From Paludibacteraceae bacterium (GTDB lineage Bacteria; Bacteroidota; Bacteroidia; Bacteroidales; Paludibacteraceae): a stretch of DNA of 33,499 nt. The stretch is from NCBI GenBank assembly GCA_024401475.1, contig JAKSKZ010000044.1, forward strand, positions 1 through 33,499, written 5' to 3'. The translations under genes were made by a program, and so were the position numbers. Under the pieces are notes generated by a model. That model had not been told where the DNA came from, made no database searches, and saw only the letters and a list, made by a program, of their open reading frames with translations. Positions 1 through 6,916 of this stretch are shown piece after piece; position 1 is the stretch's first letter, and each line of letters opens with the position of its first letter.

Positions 1-44
1 AGTTTTTTGATGGCCCAGTCAAAACGGATATAATTTTTTGCCAT
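1..44 (-). CDS. Rpn-type PD-(D/E)XK nuclease, N-terminal fragment at window edge
   Basis: Reading the minus strand from the ATG at 44-42 gives MAKNYIRFDWAIKKL before the sequence runs off the left edge. This closely resembles the start of the Rpn-type gene at 14144-15100 (xDKYVMFDWAIKQLLRE), so I read it as the N-terminus of another Rpn family recombination-promoting nuclease. A TAnnTTTG promoter box lies about 25 bases upstream. Only 14 full codons are visible, so nothing can be said about the catalytic core or the integrity of the gene. The assignment rests on the FDWAIKxL motif. Confidence 0.6.
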   Translation of the reverse strand, partial: MAKNYIRFDWAIKK

Positions 45-69
45 AAGTATGTAATGTATTTTATTTTCG

Positions 70-77
70 CAAAAATA
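70..77 (-). promoter_or_regulatory. Bacteroidales -7 box (TATTTTTG) for the leftward Rpn-type gene
   Basis: On the minus strand the bases read TATTTTTG, matching the TAnnTTTG -7 element of the Bacteroidota primary sigma factor. It lies 25 bases upstream of the ATG at 44, giving a short leader as in the related gene at 14144. I do not see a convincing -33 TTTG at the usual distance. Confidence 0.4.
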
Positions 78-113
78 TAAAAAAAGATTGATTAGTAGTA
101 TGTTGGGCAAATG

Positions 114-143
114 AAAAGGGCAATAGCATTTCTGCCATTGCCC
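114..143 (-). terminator. Rho-independent terminator of the etf/acyl-CoA dehydrogenase operon
   Basis: An inverted repeat (GGGCAATAGCA at 118-128, TGCCATTGCCC at 133-143, one mismatch) lies 26 bases past the stop of the acyl-CoA dehydrogenase gene. On the minus strand it is followed by TTTT, so it can end transcription of the operon. Confidence 0.6.
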
Positions 144-169
144 TCAATGTTAAGAAAGAAAGTATTTAA

Positions 170-1873
170 TTACTTTCTGAAGAAAGCCAAGTTCTCTTTC
201 TTGAACTCAGCGATGTACTTAGCGTGCTTCTCGACTTCTGCCTCACCCATTGCAACGAATACGTTAGCTGACTCGCTGAACAAGTTCTCGCGAGAAGAAT
301 CAACGATGAGCAAGTGGCCCATGATGATGTTTCCAGCCATCTCAACCAAGCGACGTGCCAAGAAGTCCAACTCCTCGTTGTCCTTGTTCTCAAGAACGCG
401 AGCAACGGCAGCCTCATACTTAGCTCTCATATCCTTCAACTTAGCCTTCAAACCGTCAAATTCTGCACTTGTTGGCATAGCCTCGTAAGCGAGCATTTGG
501 TTGAGGTAAGTTCCTGTGGTCACGTGGCGGATAGCAGCAACGGTTTGCAATTGTGACGTTCCCTCGTAGATAGTGAGGATACGAGCATCACGATACAAAC
601 GCTCACAAGTGTAATCCTTCATGAAACCAGAACCACCGTGAACTTGGATACAGTCGTATGCGTTTTGGTTGGCATATTCGCTTGAGAACATCTTCAAGAG
701 TGGAGTGTATGCGTCAGCCAACTTCTGGTATTCCTTGTAGTCTTGCTTCTCTTCCTTTGTAAGGGCACGCTCGTTGGCGATAGCCTCCCATGCCTTGTAA
801 ACATCTACGAAACGAGTTGTCTCGTAAAGCAATGCGCGAGAAGCCTGCAACTTAGCCTTGATAACAGAAATCATCTCATATACAGCTGGGAATTCGATGA
901 TTGCCTTGCCGAATTGGCGACGATCCTTAGCATAAGCCAAAGCCTCCTCGTATGCTGCTTGAGAAAGACCTACTGATTGAGCACCAACACCCAAACGAGC
1001 TCCGTTCATCAATGACATTACGTATTTGATAAGACCCATCTTGCGGGAACCGACCAACTTAGCCTTTGCGTTAGTGAAAACCAACTCGCAAGTAGGAGAT
1101 CCCTTGATACCCAACTTGTTCTCGATACGACGTACCTTGATAGCGTTGTCCTTGTGGTTCTCGCAAACGAAGTAAGAAAGGCCACGACCGTCAGTTGTGC
1201 CCTCCTCTGAACGAGCAAGCACGAGCTTGATTTGAGCGTCACCGTTGGTGATGAAACGCTTAACGCCGTTGAGGTACCACCATCCGTCCTCACCTTCAGT
1301 AGCACGAAGTGTTACTGATTGCAAGTCAGAACCTGCATCTGGCTCGGTCAAGTCCATTGAACAAGTGTCACCCTTGTTGATGCGAGGCAAGAACTCAGCC
1401 TTGATCTCCTCAGAAGCGAACTCGTTGATAGTCTCTGCACAGTCTTGAAGACCCCAGATGTTTGCGAATCCAGCGTCGGCGCGAGAAACGATCTCTGCAG
1501 CCATAACGTAAGGAACCATAGTGAAGTTCAAACCACCGTATTGACGTGGCAAAGACATGCCGTAAAGGCCGGCTTGTGCCAAAACGTCGTGGTTTTGTTG
1601 TGTGCCAGGAGCATAGATAACACGGTTGTTAACAACCTGAGGACCATCATGGTCAACGCCCTCTGCGTTTGGAGCCAACACGTCGCCACAAATCTCACCT
1701 ACAATTTCCAACACCTTGTCGTAGTTGTCGATTGCATCTTCGAAGTCTGTTGCGGCATACTCATATTTATCTTTATCAGCGTAGTTACGCTCTTTCAAAT
1801 CAACGATCTTTCTCATTAATGGGTGAGAAAGTTGGAATTTCAATCCTTCGTTGTCTTTATAGAAATTAGCCAT
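170..1873 (-). CDS. acyl-CoA dehydrogenase, long form with C-terminal extension
   Basis: FAD-dependent dehydrogenase that oxidises an acyl-CoA to the 2-enoyl-CoA and passes electrons to electron-transfer flavoprotein in the cytoplasm. At 567 residues it is longer than the usual 380: the extra length comes from an N-terminal extension, an insert around 360-385 and a C-terminal domain from about 455. Visible signatures are the MDLTEPDAGSD flavin-site segment (173-183), DRRQFGKAI (318-325), VHGGSGFMKDY (411-421) and IYEGTSQLQ (435-443), whose Glu437 is at the position of the catalytic base. It is the last gene of an operon with etfB and etfA, 39 bases after etfA. The neighbours suggest a butyryl-CoA or short-chain acyl-CoA dehydrogenase, but chain length cannot be read from sequence. 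Confidence 0.93.
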   Translation of the reverse strand: MANFYKDNEGLKFQLSHPLMRKIVDLKERNYADKDKYEYAATDFEDAIDNYDKVLEIVGEICGDVLAPNAEGVDHDGPQVVNNRVIYAPGTQQNHDVLAQAGLYGMSLPRQYGGLNFTMVPYVMAAEIVSRADAGFANIWGLQDCAETINEFASEEIKAEFLPRINKGDTCSMDLTEPDAGSDLQSVTLRATEGEDGWWYLNGVKRFITNGDAQIKLVLARSEEGTTDGRGLSYFVCENHKDNAIKVRRIENKLGIKGSPTCELVFTNAKAKLVGSRKMGLIKYVMSLMNGARLGVGAQSVGLSQAAYEEALAYAKDRRQFGKAIIEFPAVYEMISVIKAKLQASRALLYETTRFVDVYKAWEAIANERALTKEEKQDYKEYQKLADAYTPLLKMFSSEYANQNAYDCIQVHGGSGFMKDYTCERLYRDARILTIYEGTSQLQTVAAIRHVTTGTYLNQMLAYEAMPTSAEFDGLKAKLKDMRAKYEAAVARVLENKDNEELDFLARRLVEMAGNIIMGHLLIVDSSRENLFSESANVFVAMGEAEVEKHAKYIAEFKKENLAFFRK

Positions 1874-1912
1874 TTTTTATCCTTTGAAATTCATGAATAA
1901 TGGGGAAGACTC

Positions 1913-2953
1913 TTATTTAGAGTTCTTCTTGTAATACTTGATCAACTTAGGAACCACTTCCTCTACGTTTCCGTTGATGACGTAGTCTGCAATCTTGTTG
2001 ATTGGAGCGTTAGGGTCGTTGTTGATAGAGATGATTACGGCACTGTCTTGCATACCGGCGATGTGTTGGATTTGACCTGAGATACCGCAAGCGATGTACA
2101 ACTTAGGACGAACGGTTACACCAGTTTGACCGATTTGGCGGTCGTGCTCAACGAAACCAGCGTCAACAGCAGCACGGCTGGCACCAACTTCTGCGTGAAG
2201 CTCTTTTGCCAACTCGAACAATTGATCGAAGCCCTCTTTTGAGCCTACACCGTAACCACCAGCGATTACGATAGGCGCACCCTTCAAGTTGTGCTTTGCC
2301 TTCTCAACGTGACGGTCGATAACCTTAACTACATAGTCTGCCTCTGAAACATAGTCAGCTACATTGTGCTTTACGACTTCGCCCTTATAGTTGTTGTCGA
2401 GAATTTCCTTCTTCATCACACCCTCACGAACAGTTGCCATTTGTGGACGGTGCTCAGGGTTGACGATTGTAGCAACGATGTTACCACCGAATGCAGGACG
2501 GATTTGGTAAAGTTGTTGAGTATAGTGCTTGTCAACCATTTCACCCTTTTCGTTCTTCACCTTCATGTCGAAGTCTCCGATCTCCAATTGAGTACAGTCT
2601 GCTGTCAAACCGCTTGTCAAAGCTGAAGACACGCGAGGACCCAAGTCACGACCGATAACGGTAGCACCCATGAGGCAAATTTGAGGTTTCTCCTCTTCGA
2701 AAAGTTTTACTACCAACGCAGTGTGAGGAAGGGTAGTGTAAGGGAATAGACCCTTTGCGTCGAAGACGTGCACCTTATCCACACCGTAAGGCATTACTTG
2801 TGACTCGATTCCGTTGAGGTCTGCACCTGCACAGATACATTCCAATTTAACGCCCAACTCGTTGGCCAATTTGCGGCCCTTGGTGAGGAGCTCCAAGCTT
2901 ACGTCAGCAACTGTCTTGCCTTCAAGCTCGCAATATACAAATACGTTATTCAT
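1913..2953 (-). CDS. etfA: electron transfer flavoprotein alpha subunit
   Basis: FAD-binding subunit of the ETF heterodimer, which carries electrons from acyl-CoA dehydrogenases to the respiratory chain or, in bifurcating complexes, to ferredoxin. The 346-residue length fits the family. The C-terminal FAD domain is clear: IVIAGGYGVGSKEGFD, VGASRAAVDAGF, QIGQTGVTVRPKLYIACGIS, then GISGQIQHIAGM and a NNDPNAPI segment. The start is the ATG at 2953, eight bases after the etfB stop, so the two are translated together. The gene lies between etfB and the acyl-CoA dehydrogenase, which are its expected partners. Whether this ETF bifurcates cannot be decided here. Confidence 0.95.
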   Translation of the reverse strand: MNNVFVYCELEGKTVADVSLELLTKGRKLANELGVKLECICAGADLNGIESQVMPYGVDKVHVFDAKGLFPYTTLPHTALVVKLFEEEKPQICLMGATVIGRDLGPRVSSALTSGLTADCTQLEIGDFDMKVKNEKGEMVDKHYTQQLYQIRPAFGGNIVATIVNPEHRPQMATVREGVMKKEILDNNYKGEVVKHNVADYVSEADYVVKVIDRHVEKAKHNLKGAPIVIAGGYGVGSKEGFDQLFELAKELHAEVGASRAAVDAGFVEHDRQIGQTGVTVRPKLYIACGISGQIQHIAGMQDSAVIISINNDPNAPINKIADYVINGNVEEVVPKLIKYYKKNSK

Positions 2954-2961
2954 TTCTTAAA

Positions 2962-3834
2962 TTAGCCAATAGTGTTGTTAGACAAAAGTTCTACGATGAG
3001 GCTCTCCACGTCTGCGTCGCTGCCAGTCATTGTGCGGCTCTCCTTTGCTTGGAAAACGATGTTCTTGACTGCCTTTACGTTTGTTGGAGAACCAGCCTTA
3101 CCTACTTGGTTGAGGTCTGCGTCGATGTCGGCTGCACCCCATTGATTGATGTTGAGGTATGGCTTAGCCTTCAAAAGAGCTTCCATTTCTGGAGTTGTCT
3201 CTGTACGCTCTGCTGGGCAAGATGCCTTCTTGTACTTCATCACACGCTTAGCGTTGCGTGGACGGCAAGGAGCTGCAGAACCATTAACTGTTACGACCAA
3301 TGGCAATGGTGCCTCAACTGTCTCGATACCACCGTCGATGTGGCGCTTGATAGTTGCACGGCCATTCTTTATGTCGATGATTTCCTCTGCGTATGTTACT
3401 TGAGGAAGACCCAACTTTTGTGCTACTTGAGGACCAACTTGTGCTGTATCACCATCGATAGCTTGGCGACCACCCAAGATGATGTCGAAATCACCAATCT
3501 TCTTGATGGCTTGTGCGATAGTGTAACTTGTTGCAAGTGTGTCGGCACCTCCGAGGCAACGGTCTGTTACGACATATCCGTTATCAGCACCTCTGAACAA
3601 AGCCTCGCGGATAACTTCTGCCGACTTTGGAAGTCCCATGGTTACAACTGAGATGGTTGAGCCTTCGAATTTGTCTTTCAAACGAAGTGCTTGTTCCAAC
3701 GCGTTCAAATCTTCTGGGTTGAAGATAGCTGGTAAAGCTGCACGGTTTACCGTTCCTTCTGGCGTCATGGCGTCCTTACCGACATTGTGAGTGTCTGGTA
3801 CTTGCTTCGCCAAAACTACGATTTTTAAACTCAT
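2962..3834 (-). CDS. etfB: electron transfer flavoprotein beta subunit
   Basis: Partner of EtfA in the ETF heterodimer; it binds the AMP or second flavin and docks on the dehydrogenase. The 290-residue protein starts MSLKIVVLAKQVPDT, typical of the family, and has the nucleotide-binding stretch ADTLATSYTIAQAI and GRQAIDGDTAQVGPQVAQ. It is the first gene of the etfB-etfA-acyl-CoA dehydrogenase operon, with a promoter-like box about 105 bases upstream. A 200-residue open frame on the opposite strand over this gene is only a coding shadow. Confidence 0.95.
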   Translation of the reverse strand: MSLKIVVLAKQVPDTHNVGKDAMTPEGTVNRAALPAIFNPEDLNALEQALRLKDKFEGSTISVVTMGLPKSAEVIREALFRGADNGYVVTDRCLGGADTLATSYTIAQAIKKIGDFDIILGGRQAIDGDTAQVGPQVAQKLGLPQVTYAEEIIDIKNGRATIKRHIDGGIETVEAPLPLVVTVNGSAAPCRPRNAKRVMKYKKASCPAERTETTPEMEALLKAKPYLNINQWGAADIDADLNQVGKAGSPTNVKAVKNIVFQAKESRTMTGSDADVESLIVELLSNNTIG

Positions 3835-3938
3835 GTTTAATTTGATATATGTTTAATAATACTTTGAATTCGTTCTCCTGCCATTCGCATATCCGCTTAC
3901 GACAGGGCGTAACAATGCCTTTTGCAGGTATTGTTTTG

Positions 3939-3946
3939 CAAAAGTA
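3939..3946 (-). promoter_or_regulatory. Probable -7 box (TACTTTTG) of the etfB operon
   Basis: On the minus strand TACTTTTG fits TAnnTTTG and would give a leader of roughly 100 bases before the etfB ATG at 3834. No good -33 TTTG is visible at the usual spacing. The surrounding gap 3835-4147 is AT-rich and holds no other open frame I can support. I see no strong terminator for the marC gene that converges on it from the right. Confidence 0.45.
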
Positions 3947-4147
3947 CGCAATATTAATGAAAAAAAAAGTAAACGAAGATAAAAAATGCACACTTTTGGT
4001 GATTGTGTGCATTTTGAAACTCTTGGTGATATCTTGTAAAATATTTATATACAATCTATTAGGACTAAAAAGCTATCCCGTTTTTGTTGTAAAAAATATA
4101 GTTGTTCTCGCTCGTCGGGTCTTCTTTCTTGATGAAAGATAAGGAAC

Positions 4148-4720
4148 TTAGTTGTGTAAAAGCACCTCTATATTGGAGGTGAATAGTTTGACGGACATGG
4201 CCAAAAGGATGATGCCGAAAAACTTCTTCATTATATAGGTGAACGTGGCTCCTGTTAATTGTTGGATCTTCGTGGACATTTTCAATACGAATAGCACGAC
4301 CAACATGTTGGCTGCCAATGCGATGCAAATGACGGGCAACTCAAATTCCGATCGTAGGGAGATGAGTGTGGTGATGGAGCCTGGCCCCGCAATGAGGGGA
4401 AAGGCGATAGGAATGACCGTCGCGTCGTCTGTATTGTTCTGCTTGAAGATATGCGTTTCCAAAATCATCTCCAGCGAGAGAAAGAAGAGTACGATGGCTC
4501 CTGCCACAGCGAAGGAGGATAGATCCACCTTGAAGAGTTTGAGCAACCATTCCCCTCCGAAAAGGAAGGCGAACAATATCGATGTGGCAATGGCGGTTGT
4601 TTTGTAGGCTTGGATAGTCTTGCCGCTTTTTTGTAAATCGACAAGAATGGGCAAAACGCCAATGGTATCTACCACGGCGAAAATCACCATGAATGCTGAA
4701 ATAATGCTGACGTAATCCAT
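4148..4720 (-). CDS. MarC family integral membrane protein
   Basis: A 190-residue polytopic inner-membrane protein of the MarC/UPF0056 family, whose transport substrate is unsettled. It shows about six hydrophobic segments (roughly 5-25, 43-62, 69-87, 104-123, 130-150 and 165-185) and the family signature AFPLIAGPGSITTLI at about 109-123. Length is slightly under the usual 200-215. It starts 11 bases after the stop of the MBL-fold gene on the same strand, so the two are probably cotranscribed. The family was named for the mar locus, but a direct antibiotic role has not held up, so no resistance function should be assumed. Confidence 0.88.
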   Translation of the reverse strand: MDYVSIISAFMVIFAVVDTIGVLPILVDLQKSGKTIQAYKTTAIATSILFAFLFGGEWLLKLFKVDLSSFAVAGAIVLFFLSLEMILETHIFKQNNTDDATVIPIAFPLIAGPGSITTLISLRSEFELPVICIALAANMLVVLFVLKMSTKIQQLTGATFTYIMKKFFGIILLAMSVKLFTSNIEVLLHN

Positions 4721-4731
4721 GACTCTATATG

Positions 4732-5532
4732 TTATAATGTGATACGTTCTAAATCGTAAGGCACGAAAACGTTTCCGTTGAATACGCTTTGGGCTTCGGC
4801 TGTGTAGCTCTCTTTCCGAGTGCTTAAGCTTTTTTCTTCCGTATGGTAAAGTAGCAGGTTTTTGATTCCCAATTCTTCTGCTGTCTTCGCTGCATCCAGT
4901 ACGGTGCTGTGATGTTTTTCGTAAGGGTGGAATATGTCTCGGTCTTCATATCGGCAGAATGCCTCGCAAAGGAGCCAGTCGGCTTTCTCGACATATTGTC
5001 GGCATGCCGGATTGTAGGGCTCGTCCCCTAAACAGGCGAGTCTCTTTTGGTCTGGCAAGATGGCTTGGAATCCGAATTGCTTGAGCTTGGAGGAGCGGAT
5101 GTCGAAGAATGTGAGTTTCATGCCCGCTGCTTCGGCTTGGTCGCCCTCTTGTACCTTATGTATATGGATGGTTTCTCCAAATTCGCGGATGAATTTTGCG
5201 GGAAGTGTCAGTTTGCAGATCTGCACCAAAGTGTCAGCAGCCTCGTCGTGGCAATAGATATGGAAATTTCCCTCGTGTTTCTTTTTGTGGATCAGGGCGG
5301 CCAATTTCCTAATCATCCAAATAGCCCCTAAGATATGGTCCGTATGGGCGTGGGTGATAAACATTGCCTTGATGTTCTCGTAGGGAACCTTTGCCGAGGT
5401 CAGCTGTTGGAAGATTTGGTTGCCTCCTCCTGCATCAACAAGCAGTGCCTCCTCGCCATTGACGAGGGCAAAACATGTATTGTAACAGTTCTCCGCCATG
5501 GCGTAACCTGTGCCTAACATTGCTATTTCCAT
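4732..5532 (-). CDS. MBL-fold metallo-hydrolase, RNase Z-like
   Basis: A 266-residue cytoplasmic metallo-beta-lactamase-fold hydrolase. The metal-binding motif THAHTDH sits at 60-66 (His61, His63, Asp65, His66), preceded by the LLVDAGGG strand at 30-37. Later ligands are probably Asp170 (CLGDE) and His230 (LLYHTEE). This layout is close to RNase Z and its one-domain relatives, but I see no clear exosite for tRNA, so a nuclease role is not shown. The ATG at 5532 is the only start that keeps the N-terminal MEIAMLGTGYA strand. It leads a two-gene unit with marC, 11 bases apart. Substrate is unknown. Confidence 0.85.
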   Translation of the reverse strand: MEIAMLGTGYAMAENCYNTCFALVNGEEALLVDAGGGNQIFQQLTSAKVPYENIKAMFITHAHTDHILGAIWMIRKLAALIHKKKHEGNFHIYCHDEAADTLVQICKLTLPAKFIREFGETIHIHKVQEGDQAEAAGMKLTFFDIRSSKLKQFGFQAILPDQKRLACLGDEPYNPACRQYVEKADWLLCEAFCRYEDRDIFHPYEKHHSTVLDAAKTAEELGIKNLLLYHTEEKSLSTRKESYTAEAQSVFNGNVFVPYDLERITL

Positions 5533-5693
5533 AATTCTCTTTTTTTTACTCTACAAAGATAGGAAAAAGAAAGGAAAAGGAAGGTCTTTATTGGTTTTGC
5601 CCGAATCTTAATAGTTGTGTAGCCTTGTTTATGGAGTAATTGTTCGTAATTATTTGAGTTTATTTTTGATATTTGTTTGTTTAAAGAAATTTT

Positions 5694-5772
5694 GAAAATA
5701 TTTTCTGTATTGTTGGTTAAAACTAAAAATAGTAGTACTTTGTGGTGTTGATTTAATGAAAATATTTTCTGA
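5694..5772. repeat. Two copies of a 14-base palindromic site upstream of the lipoprotein gene
   Basis: GAAAATATTTTCTG occurs at 5694-5707 and again at 5759-5772, 65 bases apart; its core AAAATATTTT is a perfect palindrome. Between them is a promoter-like TACTTTG. The 278-base AT-rich gap 5533-5810 otherwise shows nothing. The spacing of about six helical turns would suit a DNA-binding dimer, but the AT-rich background makes chance possible. Confidence 0.35.
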
Positions 5773-5810
5773 TAATTATATACGTTTTTTTAATTTAGTT
5801 AAATTATTTT

Positions 5811-6407
5811 ATGAAATTTAGATTTTTTCAGGTGGCAACAATATTGTCACTCAGTTTGGCTGGTTTGTTAGTGTCTTGTGACAAGAATGAAGAATTGCAA
5901 CAACCCAAGGTTGACACTTTCGCTCAATCTGAGTCAGAGTTTCATGAATTGATGGAAGAACTTGCTCAAGATTCAGATGTTATTGATGTGAAGGTTATTG
6001 ATTTCAACGAAGAGTTGAGGAGTGGTGGAGTTGTTTTTGCTACGGATGCAGATCGATTAGGAACGATTTGGTTGGCAGGTTTGAAGGGTGTATATGGAAA
6101 GACTGCCATGTCTTGTGACCATTATTGTTCTGACACCAAAAATGGTGTTGATAGCAATGGCGGATATTATAAAAAGATTCCAGTGGACTTGAATGAAGGT
6201 GCAGGCGGTCAGTATGCGTATTTGATGTATAGAACAACGACTAATGTGGATGATGCAGTTGGCCAAATAGACGGATACTATAATACTACGAGTTTTTATG
6301 CAGGTTCTCAGCCTGTTATGGCTTGTAATGATTGGGTGAATAATGATACTCAGGCGTATTTTAAAACTAATAAGGGAACGAAAGGTCTCCAATTTATTTG
6401 GGAGTAA
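5811..6407 (+). CDS. secreted lipoprotein with a DLNxGAGGxYxY (MABP/beta-prism-like) domain
   Basis: A 198-residue protein with a lipoprotein signal (LLVSC, Cys23 after a hydrophobic stretch at 8-22), so it is probably anchored to the outer or inner membrane. After an acidic linker (about 27-65) comes a domain with YYKKIPVDLNEGAGGQYAYL. The DLNxGAGGxYxYL motif is the hallmark I associate with MABP/beta-prism domains, which bind membranes or lipids in better known proteins. The segment before it (GTIWLAGLKGVYGK) would form the first strands. The reading frame ends at TAA 6405-6407, but a second copy of the same motif continues in another frame at once, so this is probably the front part of a broken longer gene. 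Function unknown. Confidence 0.75.
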   Translation: MKFRFFQVATILSLSLAGLLVSCDKNEELQQPKVDTFAQSESEFHELMEELAQDSDVIDVKVIDFNEELRSGGVVFATDADRLGTIWLAGLKGVYGKTAMSCDHYCSDTKNGVDSNGGYYKKIPVDLNEGAGGQYAYLMYRTTTNVDDAVGQIDGYYNTTSFYAGSQPVMACNDWVNNDTQAYFKTNKGTKGLQFIWE

Positions 6408-6610
6408 GAAAGGGTTCTGCTAGCAAATATGGTATTTATAGATTAGCAGTTGTGACGTACAAGTATTCGAAAAACGATTATTATAAAGGTCTATATAAGG
6501 TGGCTTCTGACTTGGATTTGAATAAAGGTGCAGGCGGAAAGTACATATATATTTACGCATCAAAATGTAGCAAAGAAGATTATAAGAAAAATGTGCTTCG
6601 AATCAGATAA
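6374..6610 (+). pseudogene. Out-of-frame second DLNxGAGG domain of the preceding lipoprotein
   Basis: This frame opens after a TAA at 6371-6373, overlaps the end of the lipoprotein gene by 34 bases and encodes FxYLGVRKGSxxKYG-like sequence followed by VASDLDLNKGAGGKYIYIY. This parallels the first domain (VDLNEGAGGQYAYLMY), so the natural product would be a lipoprotein with two such domains joined by a -1 change of frame somewhere in 6374-6407. The only internal start is a TTG at 6398, and no signal peptide is encoded, so separate translation is unlikely. The cause could be a real frameshift mutation, a read error, or programmed slippage. No long homopolymer is present to favour slippage. Confidence 0.6.
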
Positions 6611-6692
6611 TAATAATGTTATGCTTGGCGTGTGAATTTAGAATCGAAATTTGTATATGCCAAAATGATTATGCATTGTTACAGCATTCATG

Positions 6693-6726
6693 CGAGGTCG
6701 TTTCCCAACGGCCTCGTTTTTTTTTG
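6693..6726 (+). terminator. Rho-independent terminator after the lipoprotein locus
   Basis: CGAGGTCGTT at 6693-6702 pairs with AACGGCCTCG at 6707-6716 (one G-T type pair) with a four-base loop and a run of nine or more T. It separates the lipoprotein locus from the redox/Tat operon. The rest of the gap 6611-6916 holds only the promoter listed below. Confidence 0.85.
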
Positions 6727-6861
6727 TTTTCTGAAATTTATCTTCTTATACTTGCTTTGTCTCGTGCCTTCTTCGTTTAGGGAACTTTATAAATCGTAGA
6801 ACGAGTGATTTTTTTTACGAAAAGCAGATGTCGAAGTCCTTTTTTGTGTTTGAAAAATGAT

Positions 6862-6869
6862 TATTTTTG
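6862..6869 (+). promoter_or_regulatory. Promoter -7 box (TATTTTTG) of the redox/Tat operon
   Basis: TATTTTTG matches TAnnTTTG and lies 47 bases before the ATG at 6917. A TTTG at 6843-6846 could serve as -33 element, though the 15-base gap is shorter than usual. Confidence 0.5.
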
Positions 6870-6916
6870 CATGCGATGACTTATTCTTTATGTGTGGAAA
6901 TTAATTAGTTAAAATT

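Noticed and set aside
3049..3651. 200-residue open frame on the plus strand opposite etfB
   Set aside because: Cys- and Leu-rich low-quality translation antisense to a well-conserved gene; no promoter or family likeness.
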